Notes: generated by a model from the letters alone, not told the origin. A stretch of DNA of 64,000 nt from Vibrio coralliilyticus (GCF_024449095.1 NZ_CP024627.1:2294001-2358000); one strand, 5' to 3'. Shown: positions 35,504 through 45,699, numbered from the stretch's first letter. A program made the numbers and translations.

Positions 35504-36381
35504 ACCTGCGTCCGCCCCAGTGATATTACAACTCGACGGTTTTTATCTTTGCCTATTGGTGAAGAATTGTCATCGACAGGGCGACGACGGCCATAGCCTT
35601 GAACCTGAATTCGGTCTTCTGGTAAACCTAAAGATTTAAAGTAGTCACGTAATACTTCAGCACGCTGCTCTGATAAGTTTTGGCTAGCACTTTTACTTTC
35701 ATCATTGGCAGTGTAAGTCGACACCAAAACTAAATCGATATCTTGGTTATGACGAATGTATTCGGCAATCTGCGCCAAACGTTTTTGTGACGCTTTGTTC
35801 AACTGCACACTTGAACGGTCATAATGCAAAATAGTAAAAGCAATATCTTCAAAGCTATACGGTAGTAAGTTGGCGATACAATCGCTAAATGCATTGTAGG
35901 AACGCTGAAATAACACGGAAGATAATGCCACTTCTATACGCTGATCACGGCTTTGCCATTCCTGGTAACTGAAAGTGGGATAGCGCCCTTTCTCCAATTC
36001 AGTCAGAATACTCCACGCTGTTTGTCCACCGACATAACCATCAAATTGCTGAAAAAAGCGAATATTGGTGATGCGCTCCGAGCTGTCACCAGGGCGCCAG
36101 ACAGGAGGCATGGATACCAACGAAACATCACGGGTTTTACCCATTGGACGTTTCATCTTCAATTCGAAATCAAGATTGATTTTTTTGCTAGCATGAGACG
36201 AAAATACTGCGTCACCATAATTTGGAATCGGATGTACCATTCGACACTCCAGTGGCGTGTTTGCAATCATCTGCCACTGCGATTGCTGAGGCTTAGCAAC
36301 ATAGCGAACATCCATTGCCGATACTGAACTGGCAATAGAGGTAAATAGTAACGTTAAGCTAGTGGCTAACAGTCTCTTCAT
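35500..36381 (-). CDS. motY: Sodium-driven polar flagellar motor protein MotY
   Basis: MotY forms part of the T ring that holds the PomA/PomB stator around the polar sodium motor. The 293-residue product has a signal peptide (cut after VSA, about residue 22), an N-terminal MotY domain (about 23-170) and a C-terminal OmpA-like peptidoglycan-binding domain ([20 protein letters not shown], then [13 protein letters not shown] and [10 protein letters not shown]). In Vibrio cholerae motY is likewise next to rnt, gloA and nth (recalled). It is a polar motor gene although it lies only 8 kb from the lateral cluster. Confidence 0.92.
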   Translation of the reverse strand: MKRLLATSLTLLFTSIASSVSAMDVRYVAKPQQSQWQMIANTPLECRMVHPIPNYGDAVFSSHASKKINLDFELKMKRPMGKTRDVSLVSMPPVWRPGDSSERITNIRFFQQFDGYVGGQTAWSILTELEKGRYPTFSYQEWQSRDQRIEVALSSVLFQRSYNAFSDCIANLLPYSFEDIAFTILHYDRSSVQLNKASQKRLAQIAEYIRHNQDIDLVLVSTYTANDESKSASQNLSEQRAEVLRDYFKSLGLPEDRIQVQGYGRRRPVDDNSSPIGKDKNRRVVISLGRTQV

Positions 36382-36586
36382 GGGGTACGGATTCTCTTAC
36401 TCAATACGGCGCAAAGTTGCCGCTAATACTTCTACAACACTTAGGAATGCAAAAACCTCGCCAAAAAGTCTAAGCATATTTTCACACCTATCAATAAGCA
36501 TTGAGCATTATTAATTCGCCAATCCGGTTTGTCTTACCTTGAGAATCTGCAATAATGCTGCCCTTGTCACATAATACTAGGCCAAC

Positions 36587-37246
36587 ATGACTGTAGAAAA
36601 CGAAGCATTGACGCTCAAAAAACGATTTCGTGGCTATTTCCCTGTCGTTATTGATGTAGAAACAGCAGGTTTTAACGCTAAAACGGATGCACTGTTAGAA
36701 ATCTGTGCCGTCACTCTGAAAATGGACGAAAATGGCGATCTTCAGCCCGCTTCTACCATACATTTTCATGTTGAGCCTTTTGAAGGAGCAAACCTTGAGA
36801 AGGAAGCTCTGGATTTTAATGGCATTCGCGATCCTTTCAGTCCACTACGTGGTGCAATACCTGAATCCGAAGCCCTAAAAGAAATTTATAAGCTTGTGCG
36901 CAAAGAACAAAAAGCGGCCGATTGCAGCCGTGCAATTATCGTCGCTCATAACGCAACTTTCGATCATAACTTTGTGATGGCCGCCAGTGAGCGTAGCAAG
37001 CTAAAACGAGTCCCTTTCCACCCCTTTGCTACCTTTGACACTGCTACACTAAGCGGACTGGCTTATGGCCAAACTGTGTTAGCTAAAGCGTGCAAAGCTG
37101 CTGGGATGGAATTTGACAATAAAGAAGCCCACTCTGCCCTTTATGACACACAAAAAACGGCAGAACTCTTCTGCGGCATCGTCAACAAATGGAAAGCTCT
37201 GGGTGGCTGGCCACTTGCTGGTGAAAACGTTGAAGACAATAACTAA
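36587..37246 (+). CDS. rnt: Ribonuclease T
   Basis: 3'-to-5' exoribonuclease that trims tRNA and other stable RNAs. The 219-residue product has DEDD-family motifs: VIDVETAGF (Asp23, Glu25), [10 protein letters not shown] and [10 protein letters not shown]. It is divergent from motY; the 205 bases between them show no clear promoter match. Length is normal. Confidence 0.95.
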   Translation: MTVENEALTLKKRFRGYFPVVIDVETAGFNAKTDALLEICAVTLKMDENGDLQPASTIHFHVEPFEGANLEKEALDFNGIRDPFSPLRGAIPESEALKEIYKLVRKEQKAADCSRAIIVAHNATFDHNFVMAASERSKLKRVPFHPFATFDTATLSGLAYGQTVLAKACKAAGMEFDNKEAHSALYDTQKTAELFCGIVNKWKALGGWPLAGENVEDNN

Positions 37247-37274
37247 AAAAGCAAACACAACAAACGAGTAAACT

Positions 37275-38600
37275 ATGAATCCTGTTGTAATTTCAGTATG
37301 CATCATGCTGCTTCTCGCCCTGATGCGTGTGAATGTCGTCGTCGCTCTGACATTCAGTGCAATTGTTGGGGGCCTCGTTGCAGGCATGAGCCTCAATGAT
37401 GCAGTTGCGGCATTTGAAAGCGGCCTTGGTGGAGGTGCAACGATTGCACTCAGCTACGCAATGCTTGGGACATTTGCTGTCGCTATCTCCAAATCTGGCA
37501 TCACCGATTTGCTAGCCAATAGCGTTATCAAACGTATCCACGGTAAAGAAAACGGCTCTGCTTCGACAGGTCTTAAGTACGCAGTGTTAATCGCACTGAT
37601 CTTAGTGACCATGTCATCGCAAAACGTCGTACCTGTACATATCGCCTTCATCCCTATTCTTATCCCACCTCTGTTAGGCGTTTTTGCAAAATTGAAGCTT
37701 GACCGTCGTATGATTGCCTGTGTGCTGACATTCGGCCTCGTTACCCCTTATATGGTGCTTCCTGTCGGTTTTGGCGGTATCTTCCTTAACAACATCCTGC
37801 TAAAAAACCTCCACGATAACGGGTTAGAATCCGTTGTCGCCAGCCAAGTTCCAGTGGCTATGCTACTGCCGGCCGCCGGCATGATATTTGGCCTTCTGAC
37901 CGCTATTTGCTTTAGCTACCGTCAACCTCGTGAGTATAAAGAAACGGAGCTGACGCATGTTGAAGAAAACACGCCTTCTATTAACAAAAAGAACATCCTA
38001 ATCGCAGGTGCAGGTATCTTGGCTGCTCTTTCTGTTCAGTTAACAACAGGGTCAATGATCATTGGTGCGCTCGCAGGCTTTATGGTCTTCACTTTTGGCG
38101 GTGTGATCGCATGGAAAGAAACCCATGATGTGTTTACCAAAGGTGTGCATATGATGGCGATGATTGGTTTCATCATGATCGCTGCAGCAGGCTTCGCTGC
38201 CGTAATGAAGCAGACTGGTGGTGTCGAATCTTTGGTTGAAGCTTTGTCTACCAGCATTGGCGATAACAAACCGCTTGCGGCATTATTGATGCTCATCGTT
38301 GGCCTGTTAGTCACAATGGGTATCGGTTCTTCGTTTTCGACCATCCCAATCATAGCGACTATTTATGTTCCACTGGCAGCCGCATTCGGTTTCTCGCCAA
38401 TGGCAACGATCGCTCTAGTTGGTACTGCTGCCGCCTTGGGTGATGCGGGTTCTCCAGCTTCTGATTCAACACTTGGCCCTACTTCTGGTCTCAATGCCGA
38501 TGGTCAACATGAACACATTTGGGAAACTGTAGTCCCGACTTTCGTGCACTACAACATCCCATTGATTGTGTTTGGTTGGATTGCGGCAATGGTTCTCTAA
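37275..38600 (+). CDS. NhaC-type Na+/H+ antiporter family permease
   Basis: A 441-residue membrane protein with about eleven helices, no signal sequence, and the conserved runs [20 protein letters not shown] and [20 protein letters not shown] seen in the Na+/H+ antiporter NhaC-like (YuiF-type) family. Related proteins are annotated as antiporters or amino acid permeases, so the substrate is not certain. It lies 28 bases behind rnt and ends at a shared terminator. Confidence 0.8.
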   Translation: MNPVVISVCIMLLLALMRVNVVVALTFSAIVGGLVAGMSLNDAVAAFESGLGGGATIALSYAMLGTFAVAISKSGITDLLANSVIKRIHGKENGSASTGLKYAVLIALILVTMSSQNVVPVHIAFIPILIPPLLGVFAKLKLDRRMIACVLTFGLVTPYMVLPVGFGGIFLNNILLKNLHDNGLESVVASQVPVAMLLPAAGMIFGLLTAICFSYRQPREYKETELTHVEENTPSINKKNILIAGAGILAALSVQLTTGSMIIGALAGFMVFTFGGVIAWKETHDVFTKGVHMMAMIGFIMIAAAGFAAVMKQTGGVESLVEALSTSIGDNKPLAALLMLIVGLLVTMGIGSSFSTIPIIATIYVPLAAAFGFSPMATIALVGTAAALGDAGSPASDSTLGPTSGLNADGQHEHIWETVVPTFVHYNIPLIVFGWIAAMVL

Positions 38601-38633
38601 TCGAGCCCAAAGCAAAACAACAAACATAAAAAA

Positions 38634-38660
38634 AGCTGACTCTAAAAGTCAGCTTTTTTA
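38634..38660. terminator. Bidirectional terminator between the antiporter gene and bamC
   Basis: AGCTGACT (38634-38641) and AGTCAGCT (38647-38654) form a perfect stem around CTAAA, with an A-run before and a T-run after. It serves both convergent genes. Confidence 0.9.
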
Positions 38661-38679
38661 TTGCTTATTTAGCGTAACT

Positions 38680-39705
38680 TCACTTCGCGTGTTTATCCAC
38701 TACTGCTGATAGAACGGGTACCATATCTTTTAGCAACTCTTCTTCTACAGGCTTGCCAGAAGAGTCGGTAACGTTGATTGAAGTGCGGTTCCCTAAATCA
38801 CCAAATAGGAAAGTATAAGTCCCTGAAGACAGACCAATAGGTTTAACGCCAATTTCTGTCCAAAACTCATCATCTGGAGCCGCATATTTCGCTTTTACTG
38901 TACCTTGCGACTGACTACGTTCTTCAATAGTGAACCCCATTTCTGGCAGAAGCTTAGGCAAACGAGGCCACAATACATTGTAAGGCGTGCGGGCGATGAT
39001 CACCGGGAAGCCACTTCTGTCTGTCCCCATTGAAATTGGGATCTGTTTAACCAGTTCTTCTGCACGACGAGCGGCTTCTTGGCGAATATCGAGATCATAA
39101 CGCGCAGTGACTAAGTTAGTCATTAATGCGTTATAACGCTCTTTATTCGTAGCTGACACTGGTATTTGTTTGCCCGCTTTACGCCAGTCAATTAAGGAAA
39201 TCTTAAATCCATAACGGTTATTGGCTTCTAGGCTAGTAATTTCGTAGCGAGAACCAATTTCGGCATCTTCATCTTCCGATACCCAGCTAACCCAATCGGT
39301 TTCGATGCGGTTATCTGTCTGCTCACGAATTGAAATATTCTGCTCTTTCAGCATAGTCAGAGCTGTCTGCCATACTTTATCCAACTCATCTTTACGCAAC
39401 AGCCATAAAGTCACTTCACCGTTTTGACGCTCAGCTCGTGCGCCAGGAATCAGCTCAAGCACTTGCTGTGGTGGGCGGATATCAACGTCACGGCCAGTTC
39501 CACCAGCAAACTCACCCTGAGGGATTTGGTAGTTGGTGTAAACACGTGGCTGAACACCTTCGATATTCTTCCATTCCGATAGTGGTGGGGTATTGAGATA
39601 GTCAAAATCGTCCTTAGCTTGACGACGTTGCGTTGCGTCCCCAGAGCAGGCACTTAAAACAAAAACAGCTAGCGAACTGACAACTAGCTGATGAGACAAT
39701 TTCAT
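38680..39705 (-). CDS. bamC: Outer membrane protein assembly lipoprotein BamC
   Basis: Lipoprotein of the BAM complex. The 341-residue product has a lipobox LSAC (cysteine 20), the unstructured N-terminal lasso (DFDYLNTPPLSEWKNIEGVQ) that wraps BamD, and two helix-grip domains. It follows dapA in the same direction, as in most gammaproteobacteria. Confidence 0.93.
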   Translation of the reverse strand: MKLSHQLVVSSLAVFVLSACSGDATQRRQAKDDFDYLNTPPLSEWKNIEGVQPRVYTNYQIPQGEFAGGTGRDVDIRPPQQVLELIPGARAERQNGEVTLWLLRKDELDKVWQTALTMLKEQNISIREQTDNRIETDWVSWVSEDEDAEIGSRYEITSLEANNRYGFKISLIDWRKAGKQIPVSATNKERYNALMTNLVTARYDLDIRQEAARRAEELVKQIPISMGTDRSGFPVIIARTPYNVLWPRLPKLLPEMGFTIEERSQSQGTVKAKYAAPDDEFWTEIGVKPIGLSSGTYTFLFGDLGNRTSINVTDSSGKPVEEELLKDMVPVLSAVVDKHAK

Positions 39706-39725
39706 TGAAACTCCTGATAATTAAA

Positions 39726-39748
39726 TGCCGAAGCTCAGTGCTTCGGCA
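39726..39748 (-). repeat. Hairpin between dapA and bamC
   Basis: TGCCGAAGC and GCTTCGGCA form a perfect nine-base stem around five bases, followed on the - strand by TTTAATTA. It may act as a partial terminator or RNA stabiliser inside the dapA-bamC unit. Confidence 0.55.
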
Positions 39749-39760
39749 ATTCATTCTGAA

Positions 39761-40639
39761 TTAGTAAATACAAGCTTCTGTCATCGCCTGCGCCACAATA
39801 GGGCGAGCATTTTCAGACAGTTCTGTCAGCGGTAATCTTAAGTCACCATGAGCAATCAAGCCCATCTTATGCGCCGCCCACTTAACTGGGATTGGGCTGG
39901 ACTCAACAAACAGATTCTTATGAAGCGGCATCAAGCGTTGGTTGATAATTTCGGCTTCTTCGTACTTGCCTTCAAGAGCAAGTTTCATCATTTTCGCCAT
40001 ATCGGCTGCCGCAATGTTATTCGTTACAGAAATCACACCTTGGCCACCTTGCTTAACAAAATCAAGGCCACTCGAATCATCACCACTTAGTAAGATAAAA
40101 TCTTTGCCACAAAGTTCACGATGAATTGCAATTCTGCTTAAATCGCCCGTTGCGTCTTTCAGCGCCACGATATTATCGATTTCAGCAAGACGAGCAACGG
40201 TTTCCGGTAATAAATCCACTGCAGTACGACCTGGCACGTTATATAGGATTTGTGGAACATCACTCTCTTCCGCTATCGCTTTGTAATGCTGGTACAAACC
40301 TTCTTGGGTCGGTTTGTTGTAATACGGCGTCACACTCAGACAACCAGAGATGCCTGAGTTGTTAAGTAATCGGCTGAAAGTCACGGATTCATGTGTCGCA
40401 TTTGCCCCTGTACCAGCAATGACAGGAATACGGCCATCGGCAAATTCTACAGTTTTGGTTACAACTTTGACATGCTCTTCCACAGTTAACGTTGCAGACT
40501 CACCAGTAGTGCCAACGGCCACAATTCCATCTGAGCCAGACTCAACGTGAAAATCCACAAGTTTTTTCAGGCTTACGTAATCTACTTCGCCATCATCATT
40601 AAACGGTGTAATTAACGCTACGATACTTCCTGAAAACAT
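39761..40639 (-). CDS. dapA: 4-hydroxy-tetrahydrodipicolinate synthase
   Basis: Condenses pyruvate and aspartate semialdehyde in lysine and peptidoglycan-precursor synthesis. The 292-residue TIM-barrel protein has the Schiff-base lysine 161 ([13 protein letters not shown]), tyrosine 133 ([12 protein letters not shown]) and the pyruvate-binding GTTGES. A ribosome binding site AGGGAGA precedes the ATG. A weak promoter (TTGTCT, 18 bases, TACCAT on the - strand) lies just upstream. Confidence 0.97.
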   Translation of the reverse strand: MFSGSIVALITPFNDDGEVDYVSLKKLVDFHVESGSDGIVAVGTTGESATLTVEEHVKVVTKTVEFADGRIPVIAGTGANATHESVTFSRLLNNSGISGCLSVTPYYNKPTQEGLYQHYKAIAEESDVPQILYNVPGRTAVDLLPETVARLAEIDNIVALKDATGDLSRIAIHRELCGKDFILLSGDDSSGLDFVKQGGQGVISVTNNIAAADMAKMMKLALEGKYEEAEIINQRLMPLHKNLFVESSPIPVKWAAHKMGLIAHGDLRLPLTELSENARPIVAQAMTEACIY

Positions 40640-40939
40640 GTCTTTCTCCCTAATTTAGATACTTTCTGCATGGTACTGTAAGGCGATTGAAAAAGACAAG
40701 CGATTAAACCCGCTTAAATCACCTATTTGAATGAATATTTATCAGATGTTAGAACTTTGGCAACTTACGCCTTTTTAAAGGCCTGTTGTCAGCCTGAAGT
40801 TAGAAATATCAAGCTCTCCGACGAGCAGAAAAGCAAGCGACGAAAATTGCGCCAGTTTTATCCATTGCGAGCATTTTTCTCTTCGACAACTGTGCTAAGC
40901 TATCTCATTAATAATCATAACAATGCTCAAAGTGATACT
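40640..40939. other. Intergenic region between divergent dapA and gcvR
   Basis: About 300 bases with no supported gene. The gcvR frame is open back to 40727, but that stretch lacks a ribosome binding site and adds 71 residues not seen in GcvR. Promoters for both genes should lie here; only weak matches are visible. Confidence 0.5.
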
Positions 40940-41482
40940 ATGACTCAACATTTGGTGATTACAGCGGTAGGGACAGACCGCCCAGGCGTCTGCAACCAAG
41001 TGGTTCACTTGGTCACACAGTCTAGATGCAATATTGTCGACAGTCGCATTGCGCTTTTCGGCAATGAGTTCACCTTGATTATGCTGTTGTCTGGCAATAA
41101 CGCCGCCATCACACGTGTAGAGACCACTTTACCATTGTTAGGCCAAGAACTTGATCTCATCACCATGATGAAACGTACATCACAACACGCATACGCTGAC
41201 AATTCTTACAGCCTTGAAGTGTTTGTGGAGTCTGATGATAAGTTGGGGTTAACCGAAAAATTCACTCAGTTCTTCGCAGATAAAAATATTGGCCTTGCGT
41301 CACTCAGTGCACAGACCATAGATAAAGCAAAAGTTCATTCAGAGAACAACCAATTCCACATCGCACTGACAGCGACAGTGGATGCAGAATGTAACTTGAT
41401 GCAACTCCAAGAAGATTTCGAAGCACTATGCTCAAGCCTTGACGTGCAAGGCTCATTAAATTTCATAAAGAACAGTCAATAA
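40940..41482 (+). CDS. gcvR: Glycine cleavage system regulator GcvR
   Basis: Cytoplasmic ACT-domain protein that, in E. coli, binds GcvA and represses the glycine cleavage operon. From ATG 40940 the product has 180 residues with two ACT domains (TQHLVITAVGTDRPGVCNQV at the start and SLEVFVESDDKLGLTEKFTQ in the middle). It is next to bcp and divergent from dapA, a common order. No gcvA lies in this window. Confidence 0.88.
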   Translation: MTQHLVITAVGTDRPGVCNQVVHLVTQSRCNIVDSRIALFGNEFTLIMLLSGNNAAITRVETTLPLLGQELDLITMMKRTSQHAYADNSYSLEVFVESDDKLGLTEKFTQFFADKNIGLASLSAQTIDKAKVHSENNQFHIALTATVDAECNLMQLQEDFEALCSSLDVQGSLNFIKNSQ

Positions 41483-41494
41483 AAAGGAAAATCA

Positions 41495-41965
41495 ATGAAC
41501 ACGCTAACAGCTGGCACTCCAGCTCCGGCATTTTCCCTGCTGGATCAAGACGGCAACACAGTTTCACTCGGTGATTTTGCCGGCAAAAAAGTTCTTTTCT
41601 ACTTCTACCCGAAAGCCATGACGCCAGGATGTACTGTTCAGGCTCAGGGACTGCGTGACACTAAAGCTGAGCTGGATGCACACAATGTGGTTGTATTAGG
41701 TGTCAGTATCGACCCAGTAAAACGTCTGGGTAAATTTATTGAACGTGATAACCTCAACTTCACTCTGCTCTCTGACGAAGATCATGCAGTAGCAGAACAG
41801 TTCGGTGTTTGGGGCGAGAAAAAGTTCATGGGAAAAGTCTACGACGGTCTACACCGTATCAGCTTCCTTATCAACGAAGAAGGTGTGATTGAGCACGTCT
41901 TTGATAAGTTTAAGACCAAAAACCACCATGAAGTCGTGCTGGACTATCTAAACGAAAACAAATAA
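41495..41965 (+). CDS. bcp: Thioredoxin-dependent peroxiredoxin Bcp, single-cysteine form
   Basis: Reduces hydroperoxides. The 156-residue product has the peroxidatic cysteine 46 in AMTPGCTVQAQGLRD. E. coli Bcp has a resolving cysteine five residues later (QACGLRD) and a third near residue 99; here both are replaced (Gln and Ala), and cysteine 46 is the only one in the protein. The enzyme should therefore work as a 1-Cys peroxiredoxin. It follows gcvR by 12 bases. Confidence 0.94.
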   Translation: MNTLTAGTPAPAFSLLDQDGNTVSLGDFAGKKVLFYFYPKAMTPGCTVQAQGLRDTKAELDAHNVVVLGVSIDPVKRLGKFIERDNLNFTLLSDEDHAVAEQFGVWGEKKFMGKVYDGLHRISFLINEEGVIEHVFDKFKTKNHHEVVLDYLNENK

Positions 41966-41980
41966 TTCAGCTAATAACAA

Positions 41981-42007
41981 AACGCCAGCGAGTCGCTGGC
42001 GTTTTTT
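41981..42007 (+). terminator. Intrinsic terminator after bcp
   Basis: AACGCCAGCGA and TCGCTGGCGTT form an eleven-base stem around a single G, followed by TTTT. It lies between convergent bcp and the chemoreceptor gene. Confidence 0.88.
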
Positions 42008-42016
42008 GTTGGGATT

Positions 42017-43888
42017 CTAGACAATAAATTTGTTTAAAATGGCGTCTTGCTCACGCACGTTCTCAGTCTGAACTTGCATGGCAATATTGGCATTCTCGGC
42101 TGAGTCTGCGACTTGCGTGGAGAGATCTTTAATCTTAACAGTGTTGCTGTTGATCTCTTCCGCCACTAAGCTTTGCTCTTCTGCTGCAGAAGCTATCTGC
42201 ATGTTCATATCCGTAATGCGCTGGATGGCATCACGGATTCGGTGTAAAGATTCATCCGCAGCTTGTGCTTTATCTACCGCATCAACTGCTGTGTTCTTAC
42301 TTTCGTGCATAGCCGCAGACACGGAGCTTGCTCCGGCTTGCAACTGCTCGATCATGCTGCGAATCTCTGTCGTGGATTCCTGGGTACGCTGCGCAAGAGT
42401 TCGAACCTCATCTGCAACAACCGCAAAGCCTCGACCAGACTCACCAGCACGCGCTGCTTCGATTGCCGCATTCAAAGCCAGTAAATTCGTTTGGTCGGCA
42501 ATATCATTGATGACTTTAAGAATGGTTTCAATATTCGCAGTCGCAGATTCTAACCCTTGAACTTCTTCAACAGCCTGATCGATGCGAGCAGATAGAGCAT
42601 CAATTGATACTGTGGTCTCGCTCACCACAGAAGAACCTTGCTGAGTTGCTTCATCGGCTTCCTTCGCAGCCCCGGCTGCGCCTTGAGCATTATTTGCCAC
42701 TTCGGTTGCCGTCACAGCCATTTCATTCATTGCAGTGGCTAGCTGTTCCAGCTCTTGCAGTTGGCTACGCATCGCTTCAGCAGATTCTTGAGAGCCCTGA
42801 ACCGTCATTTCCGTACCACGTAGAATTTCAGCACCAATCGCTTTCGACTGTTGGATTTGCTTCTGCAAGGTTTCGGTAAAGGTATTAAAGCCTTCAGCCA
42901 ATTCCGCAAATTCTTTATCCGTGTTTGTGTCTAGACGTTTGGTCAGATCACCTTGCCCCGAAGCGACATCCTTGATTGCTTCATTGAGTGTACCTAGAGG
43001 CTTCATAAGGAACTTAATCAGGAAGCTCAGTACCACCACACTCAACACCACACTAATCACAGCATAAAGGATCGAGCTACTACGCATATCGTCTATTGCT
43101 GCAAATGCAATGCTTTCATCAACAATCGCACCGATATACCAGTTTTCACTTGGCACTTTCGTAAAGTGAACGAGGTAGGATTTGCCCTCTTTTTCTATAC
43201 GTTGATTACCTTCTTTGATACTCGCTTCAGGCAAATAGGTAGAAAGGTTTTGGCCATTATTTTTGGCATCAGGGTGAGCAATGGTTGTCCCATCAGCGGT
43301 GATAATAAACAAGTAACCAGCATCCAATAGGTTAGCGCTATTCACTAAATCGGCTAAACCTGTCAGCTCTAAATCGTAGAACATAGCTGCGGTAAACTGG
43401 CCATTATCTCGAACAGGAGTACCAATAGAAATAATAACTTTCTTTGAAGACACGTCCACATAGGGGGCCGTTACGACGAGCTTGCCTTGTGCTTTGGCAT
43501 CTTTGTACCAAGGTCGAACTCTTGGATCATAATCAGGGCCTGCTTCCCAACCGTCGTCATTTTCTACAACAAAACCATCAACTTCATAACCATATCCAAC
43601 AGCCAAGAAGCTGCCTTTTAAATTGGGCTTTTCAAGAATATCTTTAACACGGGCTTTATTTTGAGGGTCGAGTTCAATCACCTCGGTGGTGGATTGAGCA
43701 AGGGATTTCTTGCTTGCCATTTCAGAAGTGACGGTATTTTTCACCCCTTTCACCATTTCAATGAGGCTGGTATCAACCAAGTCCTCGACTTCATCCTTTA
43801 CTGTACTCAGTTGTTGCACCGAAAGTAATACCACGGTTACCAACAGCAATGCTGATGATGCAGCAACGATTTTTTGACTAAATCTCAT
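42017..43888 (-). CDS. Methyl-accepting chemotaxis protein with dCache sensor
   Basis: Membrane chemoreceptor of 623 residues: first membrane helix (about 5-28), periplasmic dCache-type sensor (about 30-275, with [20 protein letters not shown]), second helix (about 277-298), HAMP domain (about 300-352), and the cytoplasmic signalling helix pair with the invariant tip [19 protein letters not shown]. No C-terminal CheR-binding pentapeptide is seen (it ends in LNKFIV). The ligand cannot be told. I choose ATG 43888 behind TGAGGGA. A sigma-28 promoter lies upstream, so it belongs to the flagellar/chemotaxis regulon. Confidence 0.93.
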   Translation of the reverse strand: MRFSQKIVAASSALLLVTVVLLSVQQLSTVKDEVEDLVDTSLIEMVKGVKNTVTSEMASKKSLAQSTTEVIELDPQNKARVKDILEKPNLKGSFLAVGYGYEVDGFVVENDDGWEAGPDYDPRVRPWYKDAKAQGKLVVTAPYVDVSSKKVIISIGTPVRDNGQFTAAMFYDLELTGLADLVNSANLLDAGYLFIITADGTTIAHPDAKNNGQNLSTYLPEASIKEGNQRIEKEGKSYLVHFTKVPSENWYIGAIVDESIAFAAIDDMRSSSILYAVISVVLSVVVLSFLIKFLMKPLGTLNEAIKDVASGQGDLTKRLDTNTDKEFAELAEGFNTFTETLQKQIQQSKAIGAEILRGTEMTVQGSQESAEAMRSQLQELEQLATAMNEMAVTATEVANNAQGAAGAAKEADEATQQGSSVVSETTVSIDALSARIDQAVEEVQGLESATANIETILKVINDIADQTNLLALNAAIEAARAGESGRGFAVVADEVRTLAQRTQESTTEIRSMIEQLQAGASSVSAAMHESKNTAVDAVDKAQAADESLHRIRDAIQRITDMNMQIASAAEEQSLVAEEINSNTVKIKDLSTQVADSAENANIAMQVQTENVREQDAILNKFIV

Positions 43889-43940
43889 AGTGTCCCTCAA
43901 AGATTAATTCGTTTTGTAATTGTTATGTTGTCATTAGTTA

Positions 43941-43967
43941 TTATCGCCCTAACCACAGCAGACTTAA
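43941..43967 (-). promoter_or_regulatory. Sigma-28 promoter of the chemoreceptor gene
   Basis: On the - strand TTAAGTC (43967-43961) and GGCGATAA (43948-43941) are 15 bases apart when counted from TTAA, matching TAAAGTTT-N11-GCCGATAA with seven of eight bases in the -10 element. It lies about 52 bases before the gene start. Confidence 0.7.
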
Positions 43968-44032
43968 GAAATTTCTTACAAAATTCATACTTTGTACAAC
44001 AATCTTTTAAAAAGTATATACCGTTTGCGCAA

Positions 44033-44067
44033 ATAAAAAGCCCTAATGCACAAAATGCATTAGGGCT
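44033..44067 (-). terminator. Intrinsic terminator of the PerM-like gene
   Basis: AGCCCTAATGCA (44039-44050) and TGCATTAGGGCT (44056-44067) form a perfect twelve-base stem; on the - strand it runs into TTTTTATTT. It ends the TusA-like/PerM-like transcript. Confidence 0.85.
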
Positions 44068-44094
44068 ATATATGCTATAAGTTTTACAAACATA

Positions 44095-45168
44095 TCAACT
44101 AGGATATGAATGCACTTCCTCATCATTGCTGGGTAGCGCATTCCAAACTGCTTTGACTAACGTCGCTAACGGGATAGCGAAAAAGACTCCCCAGAATCCC
44201 CATAAGCCACCAAAAACCAACACCGCAACTATAATGGCAACGGGATGTAAATTTACCGCTTCAGAGAAAAGAACTGGAACAAGAACATTACCGTCCAGCG
44301 CTTGAATAATACCATAGGCAATCAGCAACCAGTAAAACTGTGGCGTTAGTCCCCACTGGAACAAACCTACGATAGCAACAGGCACGGTCACTGCGGCTGC
44401 ACCAATATAAGGGATCAACACAGAGAGCCCGACAGCAACCGCTAGCAATACCGAGTAACGTAAATCTAAAATGGCAAATGTTACATAACTCACCCCACCG
44501 ACAATCAAGATTTCCATCACCTTACCGCGAATGTAATTCGAGATTTGCTCATTCATCTCATGCCATACTTTGTTCGCCAGCTTGCGGTTACGCGGTAAAA
44601 CACCACTCGCCATCGCAATCATTTCTTGTTTGTCTTTTAATAGAAAAAACACTAATAGCGGCACCAAAATTAGATAAACCGCCAAAGTCGCAATACTCAC
44701 CAATGATGCGAGTGATCCCTTTACTACCGTTTCCCCCATCACAATGACTTGATTCTTTGCATTGGACACCAAAGATTCAACAATCTGAAAATTATCCAGC
44801 TCGGGGTAACGCTGCGGAAGCTCAGCTATCACTTTTTGCAGCCCGGTGTACATTGAAGGAATATCATTAATCAGGTTACCGACCTGCTGCCAGATAGTAG
44901 GAACCAACCCAAAAACCGCTACCAGCATCAAACTGGTGAAACCTAAGATCACCAAGATAACGGACAAGGTTCTGGGAATACCAAGGCGTGATAGCTGGGA
45001 TACAGGCCATTCAAGCAAGTAAGCTAACACGATAGCCACCAGCAAAGGCGCAATCAAATTGCCAAAAAAATAAATCGTGATAAAACCAAAGAGCAGGATT
45101 GCCACTAGGCTTACAGCGTGTGGATCAGAAAAGCGTCGCTTATACCAGCGACTCACCATTTCAAACAT
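44095..45168 (-). CDS. perM: PerM/AI-2E transporter family permease
   Basis: A 357-residue membrane protein with about eight helices and the family landmarks APLLVAIVLAYLLEWPVSQL near the start and ALDGNVLVPVLFSEAVNLHP late in the protein. Members are annotated as PerM or AI-2 exporter-like permeases; the substrate is not established. It overlaps the TusA-like gene by eight bases, so the two are co-translated. Confidence 0.85.
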   Translation of the reverse strand: MFEMVSRWYKRRFSDPHAVSLVAILLFGFITIYFFGNLIAPLLVAIVLAYLLEWPVSQLSRLGIPRTLSVILVILGFTSLMLVAVFGLVPTIWQQVGNLINDIPSMYTGLQKVIAELPQRYPELDNFQIVESLVSNAKNQVIVMGETVVKGSLASLVSIATLAVYLILVPLLVFFLLKDKQEMIAMASGVLPRNRKLANKVWHEMNEQISNYIRGKVMEILIVGGVSYVTFAILDLRYSVLLAVAVGLSVLIPYIGAAAVTVPVAIVGLFQWGLTPQFYWLLIAYGIIQALDGNVLVPVLFSEAVNLHPVAIIVAVLVFGGLWGFWGVFFAIPLATLVKAVWNALPSNDEEVHSYPS

Positions 45169-45397
45169 TCGACAAGGTTCCTTTAGTCACTTGCAAAGAG
45201 TAATAGCCATCCAACTCTTCGCACACCAATTCAAATGACTGCTTAAGTAGGAAAGAGGTTATATCGGACAAAGAGCTGGAATCAGAGACATAAATACTGG
45301 TTTGCTGCCCCTCACTCAACGCCTTAGTGTGGCGCTTGGCTAACAGTAGCGCCATTGGGCAACGCTCTTGACGCAAATCCAAAAGATTCAGTTCCAT
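45161..45397 (-). CDS. TusA/SirA-family protein with altered active site
   Basis: A 78-residue protein with the TusA fold pattern (LDLRQERCPMALLLAKR). The active cysteine 13 is kept, but the signature CPxP is CPMA here. TusA proteins carry sulfur for tRNA thiolation and other uses; this paralogue may have another sulfur-related role. It is upstream of the PerM-like gene with an eight-base overlap. I do not call it tusA, because the altered motif and pairing argue for a separate paralogue. Confidence 0.78.
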   Translation of the reverse strand: MELNLLDLRQERCPMALLLAKRHTKALSEGQQTSIYVSDSSSLSDITSFLLKQSFELVCEELDGYYSLQVTKGTLSNV

Positions 45398-45699
45398 TCT
45401 TCAGCCCGATACTTATCATAGAAAGAATATTGTATAGTGTTTTTTTCCAAGCGTCAGTGCAAATACATCGATGCCGAAAAGTTTCACATTGAAATGACTC
45501 GTCTCAGTGGAACACTTTTGCATCAGCACGAAAGCCAAGGGTATCACTTATTAAAGGCTTTACCCCTTCTCACAACTGTGAAACCATCTCAGTTAACGAG
45601 TGTCAAAAGCTATACTTCTTGTCCTGATGCCATAAGTATAACGAAATGGTACAGACAGAGTGGATAGACCAAATGATCACGGAGTATCACCGATAAAAT
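45398..45699. other. Intergenic region between divergent TusA-like gene and bepA
   Basis: About 300 bases holding no gene I can support. A 76-codon open frame at 45437-45667 starts with GTG in a T-run, has no ribosome binding site and resembles nothing known. A TATAGTG element near 45434 could belong to a promoter, but no partner -35 is convincing. Confidence 0.45.

Noticed and set aside
36395..36430. Sigma-28 promoter for motY (GCCGTATT on the - strand)
   Set aside because: No TAAA-like element stands at 14-16 bases upstream, so the match is only to part of one element.
40727..40939. N-terminal extension of GcvR by 71 residues
   Set aside because: No ribosome binding site at 40727, composition unlike the rest, and the ACT domain starts directly after ATG 40940, giving the family length of about 180.
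45437..45667. 76-codon open frame between the TusA-like gene and bepA
   Set aside because: GTG start in a T-rich stretch with no ribosome binding site and no family resemblance; more likely promoter and leader DNA.
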